Assembly: GCF_001854325.1 (NCBI RefSeq)
Contig: NZ_CP017755.1
Span: 1,426,001-1,490,000, forward strand
Source: Cupriavidus malaysiensis
Lineage (GTDB): Bacteria; Pseudomonadota; Gammaproteobacteria; Burkholderiales; Burkholderiaceae
Direction: 5' to 3'
DNA length: 64,000 nt
The notes beneath the pieces were generated by a model. It was not told the origin of the DNA. It was given only the letters and a program-made list of their open reading frames with translations, and ran no database searches. This document shows positions 34,276-41,686 of this stretch, piece by piece. A program made the position numbers and the translations under genes. Position 1 is the stretch's first letter. Every line of letters starts with the position of its first letter.

Positions 34276-34754
34276 GGAGCTTGCGAAGCGAAGGTCGGGT
34301 TGCCACGGCCTTGGGGTGCGTGGTGGGAACCAGGTGCGGAGCCGGCCTGGAACCGCGTGCCAGCATAAGCACGGGGGGCGCTTGTCAGTTTCGGAATCGT
34401 CTGCATTGCCGGCGGGAGCCGGCGCATTCTCGCTGCGTCAAGCGGCCGTCAAGCGGGCTTTGTATGGTCTTGCAGTCATTGATTGAAGAACGGGCGTCTT
34501 ATCCACACGAAGTGTGGATAACCCATCCGTCCAGGCGCCGCCACCCCGTTGTTTGCGTGTTTCCATCGGCGTGCGCAAAAAATGAGCAGGAGCATGCTGT
34601 AATGTGCGGTTTGGGGCTTCCCCTGGCCCCGGCGCGAGCCGGAAGCCGCTCGCGCCCGGGGGAATCCTGCCGCTGCTGCAGTGCCGTATGCGCCGCCGCC
34701 TATGCCAGAATAGCGGCATCGCCACTCTTGCTTGCGCATGCGAGATACCCGCTG
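34276..34754. other. 479-bp gene-free region with an inverted pair of DnaA boxes
   Basis: No convincing gene lies here. The notable element is the inverted DnaA-box pair at 34499-34521. The remainder is GC-rich and without clear promoter hexamers; a leader for the cardiolipin synthase (start 34755) is presumed. Confidence 0.5.
34499..34521. promoter_or_regulatory. perfect inverted pair of DnaA boxes
   Basis: TTATCCACA, the strict 9-bp DnaA consensus, is followed after 5 bp (CGAAG) by its exact reverse complement TGTGGATAA. The two boxes form a 23-bp palindrome about 234 bp before the cardiolipin synthase start. Two perfect boxes in such GC-rich DNA are unlikely to be random. It may serve DnaA binding or titration, or act as an operator for another factor; no AT-rich unwinding element or replication gene is next to it. 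Confidence 0.6.
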
Positions 34755-36188
34755 ATGTCCAGCCCCAGCACCATCGCGACCATCGTCCTGTGCTTGCACG
34801 GGATCGGCATGCTGGCGGCCCTGCACGCCATCATGACGGTGCGCACGGCGCCGGGGGCGATCGCCTGGGCTGGCTCGCTGGTGCTGATGCCCTACCTGGC
34901 GCTGGTTCCCTACCTGATCTTCGGGCGCAGCCGCTTCGCCGGCTACGTGAGCGCGCGGCGCTTCAACACCGACCGGCTGCGCGAGCTGACCGCCGGCATG
35001 CAGGCCGGCGAGCGCGAGGCCAGGCGCGCCAGCGTGGTGGCCGAGCCGCCGCTCGCGGCCATGCGCGCGCTGCCGGGCCTGACCGGCGTGCCCTGCCTGG
35101 CCAACAACGACGTGCGCCTGCTGATCAACGGACAGGCCGCCTTCGAGGCGATCTTCGCCGCGATCGCGCAGGCGCGCGAAGTGGTGATGGTGCAGTTCTT
35201 CATCGTGCACGACGACGGACTCGGCCGACGCCTGCTGGAGTTGCTGTGCGAGCGCGCGGCGGCCGGCGTGCAGGTCTATTTCCTCTATGACAGCATCGGC
35301 TGCCATGCGCTGCCCAGGCACTATGTGCAGGCGCTGATGGCGGCCGGCGTGCGTGCGCGCGCGTTCGCCACGCGGCGCGGTTTCGTCAATCGCTTCCAGC
35401 TCAACTTCCGCAATCACCGCAAGCTGGTCGTGGTCGACGGCGAGCAGGCCTTCACGGGGGGGCTGAACGTCGGCGATGAATACCTGGGAAAGCGCCCGCC
35501 GCTGGCGCCCTGGCGCGATACCCATATCGCGGTGCGCGGTCCGGTAGTGCTCGATCTGCAGATGGCCTTCGCCGAAGACTGGTACTGGGCCGCGCGCGAG
35601 GTGCCGCGCCTGCTGCCGCCTCCGCCCGGGCCGGCCGGCGCGATGGTGTGCCAGCTCGTACCCTCCGGGCCTGCCGATCCACAGGAAACCTGCTCCCTGT
35701 TCTTCGTCGAGGCCATCCAGTCGGCCCGGCGCCGCGTGTGGATCACGACCCCGTACTTCGTGCCGGACGAGGCGGTGTTCGCGGTGCTGCGGCTGGCGGT
35801 GCTGCGCGGCGTCGACGTGCGCATCCTGATTCCGTCGCGCCCCGATCACCAGGTCGTGTACGCGGCGTCGAAGCTGTACGCCTACCAGGCCGTCCGCGCG
35901 GGCGTGAAGATCTATCGCTACCAGCCGGGCTTCCTGCACCAGAAGGTGATCCTGGTCGACGATGTGGCGGCTGCGGTCGGCAGCGCCAACCTCGACAACC
36001 GCTCGTTCCGCCTGAATTTCGAACTGATGCTGCTGACCGCCGACCGCGGCTTCGCCGCCGAGGTGGAGACGATGCTGGAAGCGGATTTCGCGCAAGCCAG
36101 GCAGATCGACAAGGAAGAGTACCAGCGCAGTCCCGCGCTGCTGCGCGTGGCCACCCACGTGGCGTCCTTGTTCGCGCCCATCCTCTGA
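34755..36188 (+). CDS. cls: cardiolipin synthase (phospholipase D family)
   Basis: A 477-residue bacterial cardiolipin synthase that joins two phosphatidylglycerol molecules to cardiolipin and glycerol at the inner membrane. Two N-terminal transmembrane segments (IATIVLCLHGIGMLAALHAI; WAGSLVLMPYLALVPYLIFG) are followed by two phospholipase D HKD motifs. HKD 1 is NFRNHRKLVVVDGEQAFTGG and HKD 2 is FLHQKVILVDDVAAAVGSAN followed by LDNRS. The C-terminal LFAPIL end is usual. The ATG at 34755 (MSSPSTIATI) fits the family; the long open frame upstream has no support. It is followed by an 8-bp tandem repeat and a TetR gene. Confidence 0.94.
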   Translation: MSSPSTIATIVLCLHGIGMLAALHAIMTVRTAPGAIAWAGSLVLMPYLALVPYLIFGRSRFAGYVSARRFNTDRLRELTAGMQAGEREARRASVVAEPPLAAMRALPGLTGVPCLANNDVRLLINGQAAFEAIFAAIAQAREVVMVQFFIVHDDGLGRRLLELLCERAAAGVQVYFLYDSIGCHALPRHYVQALMAAGVRARAFATRRGFVNRFQLNFRNHRKLVVVDGEQAFTGGLNVGDEYLGKRPPLAPWRDTHIAVRGPVVLDLQMAFAEDWYWAAREVPRLLPPPPGPAGAMVCQLVPSGPADPQETCSLFFVEAIQSARRRVWITTPYFVPDEAVFAVLRLAVLRGVDVRILIPSRPDHQVVYAASKLYAYQAVRAGVKIYRYQPGFLHQKVILVDDVAAAVGSANLDNRSFRLNFELMLLTADRGFAAEVETMLEADFAQARQIDKEEYQRSPALLRVATHVASLFAPIL

Positions 36189-36197
36189 CGCGTGGGA

Positions 36198-36227
36198 CCG
36201 GTCCGCCGGTCCGCCGGTCCGCCGGTC
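36198..36227. repeat. 8-bp tandem repeat (CCGGTCCG) after the cardiolipin synthase gene
   Basis: CCGGTCCG is repeated three times and followed by a partial fourth copy, beginning 10 bp after the cls stop codon. Each unit can base-pair with its neighbours, so the RNA may fold and help end transcription, but no T-run follows. It is a simple-sequence tract likely to vary between strains. Confidence 0.8.
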
Positions 36228-36246
36228 ACCGGCCGCGGCTGCTTGT

Positions 36247-36259
36247 GTACACTGTCTAC
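36247..36259. promoter_or_regulatory. possible TetR operator overlapping the regulator's start region
   Basis: GTACACTGTCTAC is an imperfect palindrome (GTAnACnGTnTAC) directly before the ATG at 36261, next to the self-complementary GTGTACAC (36245-36252). TetR-family proteins often bind such dyads at their own promoters. Autoregulation is inferred only. Confidence 0.4.
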
Positions 36260-36260
36260 T

Positions 36261-36968
36261 ATGACATCGCGCGTTCCCGCTCCGCCTTCCCGCCATCGCA
36301 TCTCGGCGCCGGCCGCCACGTCGCCGCCGCGCCGCGAGACCTACCGGCATGGCGACCTGCGACGTGCCCTGCTCGAGGCCGGCGTCGAACTGGCGCGCGC
36401 AGGAGGGCCGGGCGCGGTGGTGCTGCGTGAGGCGACGCGCCGTGCCGGCGTCGTGCCGAATGCCGCCTACCGGCATTTCGCCAGCCGCGAGGCGCTGCTG
36501 GACGCCGTGCGCGCTGCCGCGCTGTCGGCCCTGGCGGTCGCGATGGAGGCCGAGCTGGCCAGGCTGCGGCGCGGCGCCGACGCCGCCGCGTTCGCGCGTG
36601 GCGGCCTGCGCGCGGTCGGCACCGGCTACCTGAAGTTCGCGCAGGCGCAGACCGGGCTGTTCCGCACCGCGTTCAGCGTGGCCGAGCCGGTGCACGAGTC
36701 CGCCACCGGTGGCCAGATGCCGGCCGATCCGGCCATGGCCGGGCACAGCGGGCGGAATCCCTTCCAGTTGCTGGAGGATGCGCTCGACGGGCTGGTCGAG
36801 GCCGGCGTCCTGCCGGCGGCGCGCCGGCCCGGGGCCGAGTACCTGGCGTGGTCGGCGGTGCACGGGATGGCGATGTTGCTGATCGACGGACCGCTGCGGC
36901 GGCTCGGCAAGGGCCAGACAGCGGTGCTGGGCCAGCGGCTGCTGGACATGGTGGAGCAGGGCCTGTAA
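36261..36968 (+). CDS. TetR/AcrR family transcriptional regulator
   Basis: A 235-residue TetR-type regulator. The N-terminal helix-turn-helix spans residues about 30-75 (TYRHGDLRRALLEAGVELARAG, REATRRAGVVPNAAYRHFASREALL), a typical TetR motif. The ligand domain ends with AWSAVHGMAMLLIDGPLRRL and LLDMVEQGL, matching TetR proteins with the TetR_C_13/33-like domain. The ATG at 36261 is chosen because translation from upstream would cross the repeat tract; MTSRVPAPPSRHR is a normal disordered leader. It stands alone between cls and a region of hairpins, so its target is not evident apart from a possible self-operator. Confidence 0.9.
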   Translation: MTSRVPAPPSRHRISAPAATSPPRRETYRHGDLRRALLEAGVELARAGGPGAVVLREATRRAGVVPNAAYRHFASREALLDAVRAAALSALAVAMEAELARLRRGADAAAFARGGLRAVGTGYLKFAQAQTGLFRTAFSVAEPVHESATGGQMPADPAMAGHSGRNPFQLLEDALDGLVEAGVLPAARRPGAEYLAWSAVHGMAMLLIDGPLRRLGKGQTAVLGQRLLDMVEQGL

Positions 36969-37000
36969 TCCAGCCGGCCGCAGAGGGGGAGCGCGCTGGC

Positions 37001-37036
37001 AAAAAAAGTGCTGCGATGCGCGATGCATCGCAGCAC
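37001..37036 (-). terminator. strong intrinsic terminator on the minus strand
   Basis: A perfect 12-bp stem (GTGCTGCGATGC / GCATCGCAGCAC) with a 5-base loop lies at 37008-37036, and seven A residues precede it on the plus strand, giving a U7 tract for leftward transcripts. No annotated leftward gene ends here (the nearest, 39225-39644, is 2 kb away), so it may end an unrecognised leftward RNA or act bidirectionally after the TetR gene. Confidence 0.6.
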
Positions 37037-37048
37037 GTCAATGAGGCG

Positions 37049-37116
37049 CATCTGCCGGTGCAGGCAGATGGGGGTGTGGGCCTCAGATCGGGACACCCCG
37101 TCGGGGGGACGGGGTG
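37049..37116. other. two further stable hairpins forming a structured noncoding segment
   Basis: CATCTGCC-N6-GGCAGATG (37049-37070) and CACCCCGTC-N5-GACGGGGTG (37094-37116) are perfect 8- and 9-bp stems. They lie right after the 12-bp hairpin, giving three in about 110 bp between the TetR gene and the lipoprotein gene. A small RNA read leftward and ended by the U7 tract would contain all three. Confidence 0.5.
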
Positions 37117-37232
37117 CGGTAGAACTTTATTTGCAACCGCCTGCGAGTTGTTTGGGAGTAGTCCGCAAGGCTATTTGGAAGTATCTGAATGATCGGCAAA
37201 CCGGCGTCAAGGGCCGCGACAGCAGGGCCGGG

Positions 37233-37664
37233 ATGATGCGCTCACTGCTGCTGGTACCCGCCGCGGCATTGCTGCTGGGCGCCTGCGCCGGCGAGCCGGC
37301 CTTCCCGGGCGATGCCGAACGGGGCTGTCCGCGCTATCCGGCCTATGCCTCGCCCTACGCCTGCGACGGCTGGCCCTACGACGACAGCTACGTGCCCTAT
37401 GCCCATCCCTATCCCTTTGGAGGGCCGATCCGGCCCTCTTATTACGACGGGCCGGGGTGGCCGGGCTTCGGTGCCTTCTCTGTCGGGGTCGACAGCCCCT
37501 TCTACGGCTATCGGTACGGCTATCGGCATGGATTCCGCTACGGTCTTTACTACGGTCGCTACTACCACGGCTACCGCGGAGGCTACGCCGACCGGCGGGG
37601 CTGGCGCGGCAGCCGCGCGGGCGCTCCGGCGGCGGGCGGCCGCTCCGGTGGACGCGGCCGCTAG
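37233..37664 (+). CDS. Tyr/Gly/Arg-rich lipoprotein
   Basis: A 143-residue secreted lipoprotein. MMRSLLLVPAAALLLGACAG is a textbook lipoprotein signal with lipobox LGAC. The mature protein is dominated by Pro/Tyr/Gly (YPAYASPYACDGWPYDD) and then by aromatic-basic repeats (FYGYRYGYRHGFRYGLYY) and a Gly/Arg tail. No enzymatic domain is seen. Similar low-complexity lipoproteins are common in Burkholderiaceae envelopes; the function is unknown. The start given, the second codon (37236) being an alternative Met, is preceded by GCCGGG rather than a strong ribosome site. Open reading upstream through the hairpin region is judged spurious. Confidence 0.7.
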   Translation: MMRSLLLVPAAALLLGACAGEPAFPGDAERGCPRYPAYASPYACDGWPYDDSYVPYAHPYPFGGPIRPSYYDGPGWPGFGAFSVGVDSPFYGYRYGYRHGFRYGLYYGRYYHGYRGGYADRRGWRGSRAGAPAAGGRSGGRGR

Positions 37665-37764
37665 CCGGCCCGCAAGGTTCTGGAGTATTCCCGCAGGGTA
37701 GATTGCGCCAATGCCTAGTCCTGAAGGGCACCGGCTTCCTACACACTCCTCCTTTTCAGTCAGG

Positions 37765-37789
37765 CGGCGAAGCGTTCGCCGACCTTTTT
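37765..37789 (+). terminator. terminator-like hairpin in the leader of the antiporter gene
   Basis: CGGCGAA-GCG-TTCGCCG (perfect 7-bp stem) is followed after three bases by five T residues (37785-37789). It lies 24 bp before the antiporter ATG and 100 bp after the lipoprotein stop. It could end lipoprotein transcription or act as an attenuator in the antiporter leader; position alone cannot decide. Confidence 0.5.
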
Positions 37790-37813
37790 CCTTAGCATGG
37801 AGTTCATCTGCTT

Positions 37814-39091
37814 ATGAGTGTCTTTCAAGGGACCGGTGTCCTGCTCGCCTTGATTGCCGTCTTCGGCGTCATCAACCATCGCTTCATCAAGCTGCCCGAC
37901 ACGCTGGGCATCACCGCCGTCGGTATCGTCGCCTGCCTGGCGGTGTCGGCATTCGGCTTCAGCCACCCGCAACTGGTGGCACAAGCGCGCGCCCTGGTGG
38001 CGCGCATCGATTTCCCCGAAGTGGTATTCCACGGCCTGCTGGGCCTGCTGCTGTTCGCGGGCGCGCTGCACGTCGACCTGTCACGGATGCGCCAGCAGCG
38101 GCGCGCCGTGCTGTTGCTGGCCACGATCGGTGTGCTGATCTCCACCCTGGCGGCGGGCACCGGATTCTATTTTGCCGCGCAGTGGCTCGGCCATCCGATC
38201 AGCCTGCCCTGGTGCCTGGTGTTCGGCGCACTGATCTCGCCGACGGATCCCATCGCCGTGCTCAGCGTACTCAAGAAGGCGGGCGCGCCGGAAAGCCTGG
38301 AGGCCAAGATCGCCGGCGAGTCCCTGTTCAACGACGGTACCGCCGTGGTCGCCTTCCTGACGCTGCTGGGCCTGGCCACAGGCGCAAAGGAGCTTTCCGC
38401 GCCGGACGTGGCCACGGTCCTGGTGCGCGAGGTGGCGGGTGCGCTGGCGCTGGGCGCGGCGGTCGGCTACTGCGCGTCGCTGCTGTTGCGCAGCGTGGAC
38501 AGCTATCCCGTGGAAATCCTCATCACGCTGGCATTGGCCATCGGCGGCTACGCCCTGGCCGAAGCCGTGCACGTGTCGGCACCGCTGGCGGTGGTCATCA
38601 TGGGCCTGGTGATCGGCAACCACGGTGCGGCGACGTCGATGTCGGAGAAGACCCGCGAACACCTGTTCTCATTCTGGGGGCTGCTGGACGAGCTGCTGAA
38701 CCTCGTCCTGTTCGGCCTGATCGGCCTGGAAATCATCGCGCTCTCGCTGCAACAGCACATCGTCTGGCTCGGCCTGGTAGCGATTCCCGTCGTGCTGGCA
38801 GCCCGCGCCGTCAGCGTGGCCGTGCCGCTGCTGGCATTGCAGCGCTTCCGCCGCCTCAACCCGCATTCCGCCACCATCATGACCTGGGGAGGGCTGCGCG
38901 GCGGCATTTCGATCGCGCTGGCGCTTTCGCTGCCGGATTTCGACGGCCGCGAGATAGTGATCGGCGTGACCTACGTGGTGGTGGTGTTCAGCCTGCTGGT
39001 CCAGGCCACCACCTTGGGCCGCCTGGTCAGGCGCCTGGGCGCAGGGCCGGGGGCGCGCGCCGATACCGCACAGCCAGCACAGCCGGCCTAG
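37814..39091 (+). CDS. CPA1-family cation:proton antiporter (NhaP/YjcE type)
   Basis: A 425-residue membrane protein with about 12 transmembrane helices. The family signatures LISPTDPIAVLSVLKKAG and IAGESLFNDGTAVVAF contain the Asp residues expected for Na+(K+)/H+ exchange, and TWGGLRGGISIALALSLP is the conserved late helix of CPA1 antiporters. It differs from the long eukaryote-like NhaP by lacking a cytosolic tail beyond a short Ala/Pro end. It would exchange sodium or potassium for protons at the inner membrane, aiding pH and salt balance. A terminator-like hairpin precedes its start, hinting at transcriptional attenuation. Confidence 0.92.
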   Translation: MSVFQGTGVLLALIAVFGVINHRFIKLPDTLGITAVGIVACLAVSAFGFSHPQLVAQARALVARIDFPEVVFHGLLGLLLFAGALHVDLSRMRQQRRAVLLLATIGVLISTLAAGTGFYFAAQWLGHPISLPWCLVFGALISPTDPIAVLSVLKKAGAPESLEAKIAGESLFNDGTAVVAFLTLLGLATGAKELSAPDVATVLVREVAGALALGAAVGYCASLLLRSVDSYPVEILITLALAIGGYALAEAVHVSAPLAVVIMGLVIGNHGAATSMSEKTREHLFSFWGLLDELLNLVLFGLIGLEIIALSLQQHIVWLGLVAIPVVLAARAVSVAVPLLALQRFRRLNPHSATIMTWGGLRGGISIALALSLPDFDGREIVIGVTYVVVVFSLLVQATTLGRLVRRLGAGPGARADTAQPAQPA

Positions 39092-39224
39092 TCGCCTGCA
39101 TCAAGGGATGCGGGACCCGGGCCAGCGGCGCGGCTACCAGCAAGGTCACAGGTCACCGGCATCGCGCCACCTGTCCCGCATGCGAGGACGTTTCCGGCTT
39201 CACCCGGCGGCGTGCTCGCCCCGC

Positions 39225-39644
39225 TCAGGTGAGCTGCCGCAGCTGGCCGATGACGTTCATCAACTGCCCGTGTGCCACGATCACGCCGGATTCGTCCTGC
39301 AGCGCTTCCTGGTAGCGCTTGCAGAAGGCCGGGTCTCCGCGCTGGCTGAACAGCTTTTCGCTGGCCGCGGCGACCGCGCGGCAGGTTTCGTCGTGATGTT
39401 CCTTGCTGTCGAGTTCTTCGTCGATCTCGATGATCAGGCGCGAGAGGGGGTCGAGCCAGCGAAAGTAGGCATCCTCGGTCACGATCTGCACGAACTGCCC
39501 CGCTGGAATCGGGCCGTACAGGCGTTCATATTGACCTCGGTCATACCCGATCACTTCCTTGTGCACCTGGAGCAGCGCCGCGCGCAGGGCTCTCAGGCCT
39601 GAACGGCGATTCTCCTGGATGGCGAGGAACTGTTCGCTGGGCAT
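39225..39644 (-). CDS. conserved hypothetical protein
   Basis: A 139-residue soluble protein without signal peptide or membrane segment; it is rich in charged helices. Recognisable stretches are ENRRSGLRALRAALLQVHKE, QFVQIVTEDAYFRWLDPLSR and IIEIDEELDSKEHH. I recall similar small proteins as uncharacterised in related genera but cannot name a family. The ATG at 39644 is preceded by a strong purine-rich site (rc of CTCCTCCTTTT gives AAAAGGAGGAG). It converges with the antiporter gene, 133 bp between stops, and stands alone. Confidence 0.75.
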   Translation of the reverse strand: MPSEQFLAIQENRRSGLRALRAALLQVHKEVIGYDRGQYERLYGPIPAGQFVQIVTEDAYFRWLDPLSRLIIEIDEELDSKEHHDETCRAVAAASEKLFSQRGDPAFCKRYQEALQDESGVIVAHGQLMNVIGQLRQLT

Positions 39645-39934
39645 GCTCTCCTCCTTTTCTGAGTGTTGCTAAGCGGATCCCGATGTCGTGCCGGACACTT
39701 CCAGCCAGTGCTCGGACGCGCTTGCCAGTATAGGCAGAGGCTATCGGTCCAGCCAGCGGCCAGCCCTAGCGAGTTTCCCGCATGCGGTTTGTCCCGATTG
39801 GCGCTGCGGGGCGGCTGGCGCTTGAGGAGGCGAGGGCCAGCGAAGGGCGGCCGCCGGATCACGCGCGGCTTGCGTGCCGGCCGCGCTACCCGGGGTCGGG
39901 CGGCGGGCGCCGGACGGCCCCGCCTGCACTTGGC

Positions 39935-41515
39935 TCAGGCTGCCTGCGCAGCCGCTTGCAGCAGGTGCTTCTGGATCTTGCCGCTGGTGGTCTTGGGCAA
40001 TGCCGCGACGAAGTGGTAGCGGCGCGGGCGCTTGTAGGCGGCCAGCCGGTCGCCGTGGACGAGGAAGCGGTCGAGCGTGGCGGCGTCGACCGCGGCGCCG
40101 TCGCGCGGCACCACGTAGGCGCTGACGACCTGGCCCCAGACCGCATCGGCCTCGCCCCGCACGGCGACCTCGAGCACGTCGCCGTGCTCGATCAGCGCAT
40201 CTTCCACTTCGCGCGGATAGACGTTCTCGGCGCCGGAATTGATCATGTGGTCGATGCGGTCGCGGATCCACAGGTAGCCGTCGCCATCGAGCACGCCGAC
40301 GTCGCCGGTGTGGTACCAGCCATGGGCCAGCGCGCGCGCGTTGGCTTCGGGCCGGTTCAGGTAGCCGCGCATCATGCAGGGGCCGCGCACCAGGATCTCG
40401 CCCGCCTCGCCCGGGGCGCAGGCGTCGGCGGGATCGGTCGGGGCGCCATCGTCGCGCAGCCGCGCCACCACCAGGTCGTGGTTCAGCGCGGGGGTGCCCG
40501 CCGAGCCGGGGTGGCTCAACTGCTCGTGCGGATAGAGCACCGACATGCAGGGGCCCATCTCGGTGGTGCCGTAGACCTGGATCAACTGTGCGCCGACGAG
40601 CCGGTCCCATTCGCGCACCAGGTGCGGGGCCATCGACGCGCCGCCGTACTCGACCAGGCGCAGCGAGGCGAGGTCGCGTGCCGGCAGGTCGGGATGGTTG
40701 AGCAGCATGCCCACCATGGTGGGCGCCGCGAAGAAATGCGTGACGCGCTCGCTCTCGATCAGGTGCAGGGCCTCGGCGGCGTCGAAGCGCCGCTGCAGGA
40801 CCTGGGTGGCGCCGACCTGCAGCCGCGGCAGGAAGCTGGTGTGCAGTTCGGCGGTATGGTTCAGCGGTGCCACGGACAGGCCGACGTCCTCGCGCGACAG
40901 GCGCATGGCCTGGTGCATCAGCGCGTTGTGCGCCAGCTTGCTGCGGTGGGTATGGAGCACGCCCTTGGGCCGGCCGGTGGTGCCGCTGGTGTACATGAGG
41001 ATGCAGTCATCGTCCTCGTCCACCGCGATGCCAGGTGCCGTGGCGGGGCGGCCCGCGGCGAGGGCTGACAGGCGCGACGTGGCGAAAGCCGGCGCCGCAT
41101 CCTCGTCCGCATAGATCCAGTGCGTGGTCGCGGGCGCCAGCGTGGCGGCCTTTTCCGCCACGTTGGCGCCCTCCGCTTCGAACAGCAGGGCCTTGGCGCC
41201 GCCATCCGCCAGGATGAAGGCGAGTTCCTGCGCGGCGAGCCGGTAGTTGACCGGATTGAAGACCGCGCCGATGCGCGCCGCTGCCAGCAGGCTGAAGACG
41301 AAGGCGGGGGTGTTGTAGAGGAAGGCAGCGACGACGTCGCCCTTGCCGATGCCCAGCGACAGCAGGCCGTGTGCGTGCCGGTTGACCTCCGCATCGAGTT
41401 CGGCGAAGGTCCAGGCACGGCGCTGCGCGCCATGCCCGTAGACGAGAGCGGTCTTGCCCGGCAGGTAGCGCGCGGGCCAGGCGAGGGTGTCGCCCAGGGT
41501 CTGGCTGTGCTTCAA
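39935..41515 (-). CDS. acyl-CoA synthetase (AMP-binding, fatty-acid/aryl-CoA ligase type)
   Basis: A 526-residue ANL-superfamily ligase that activates a carboxylic acid with ATP to acyl-AMP and then acyl-CoA. The P-loop-like motif LMYTSGTTGRPKGVLHTH, the motif VYGTTEMGP, the WYHTGDVGVLDGDGYLWI hinge region and the C-terminal LPKTTSGKIQKHLL (catalytic lysine K of GKIQK) are complete. It is of the long/medium-chain or aryl acid class (FadD13/AlkK-like); substrate is not evident. The gene is monocistronic with long flanks. The 290 bp downstream (39645-39934) contain no gene. Confidence 0.9.
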   Translation of the reverse strand: MKHSQTLGDTLAWPARYLPGKTALVYGHGAQRRAWTFAELDAEVNRHAHGLLSLGIGKGDVVAAFLYNTPAFVFSLLAAARIGAVFNPVNYRLAAQELAFILADGGAKALLFEAEGANVAEKAATLAPATTHWIYADEDAAPAFATSRLSALAAGRPATAPGIAVDEDDDCILMYTSGTTGRPKGVLHTHRSKLAHNALMHQAMRLSREDVGLSVAPLNHTAELHTSFLPRLQVGATQVLQRRFDAAEALHLIESERVTHFFAAPTMVGMLLNHPDLPARDLASLRLVEYGGASMAPHLVREWDRLVGAQLIQVYGTTEMGPCMSVLYPHEQLSHPGSAGTPALNHDLVVARLRDDGAPTDPADACAPGEAGEILVRGPCMMRGYLNRPEANARALAHGWYHTGDVGVLDGDGYLWIRDRIDHMINSGAENVYPREVEDALIEHGDVLEVAVRGEADAVWGQVVSAYVVPRDGAAVDAATLDRFLVHGDRLAAYKRPRRYHFVAALPKTTSGKIQKHLLQAAAQAA

Positions 41516-41686
41516 GTCTTGTCTCCGGCTCGCCGGCAGCGATGTCTGCCGGGTAAAGCCGAAAACTATAAGGCGCGCCGCGCCGCAGGGGAAAGAACCT
41601 TTGGAAGTTTGCTTATGCCGGAAACGGCATATTTGCCGGCGACCGGGATCTTCCAGGCATCCGGGCCATCCGGGCGGCCCGCGCGC

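Noticed and set aside
34499..34521. replication origin (oriC or chromid origin)
   Set aside because: Only two DnaA boxes, and no AT-rich unwinding region, iterons, dnaA/dnaN, repA or parAB next to them.
36198..36227. CRISPR-like array
   Set aside because: Units are 8 bp without spacers and no cas gene is present; it is a simple tandem repeat.
34476..37028. 850-codon leftward open frame over cls and tetR
   Set aside because: It runs antisense to two well-recognised genes and has no family features.
37665..37813. yybP-ykoY (Mn/pH) riboswitch before the antiporter
   Set aside because: The conserved internal-loop sequences of that class could not be found; only the terminator-like hairpin is visible.
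39782..41068. 428-codon rightward open frame over the acyl-CoA synthetase gene
   Set aside because: The antisense gene has all ANL motifs and the rightward frame has none.
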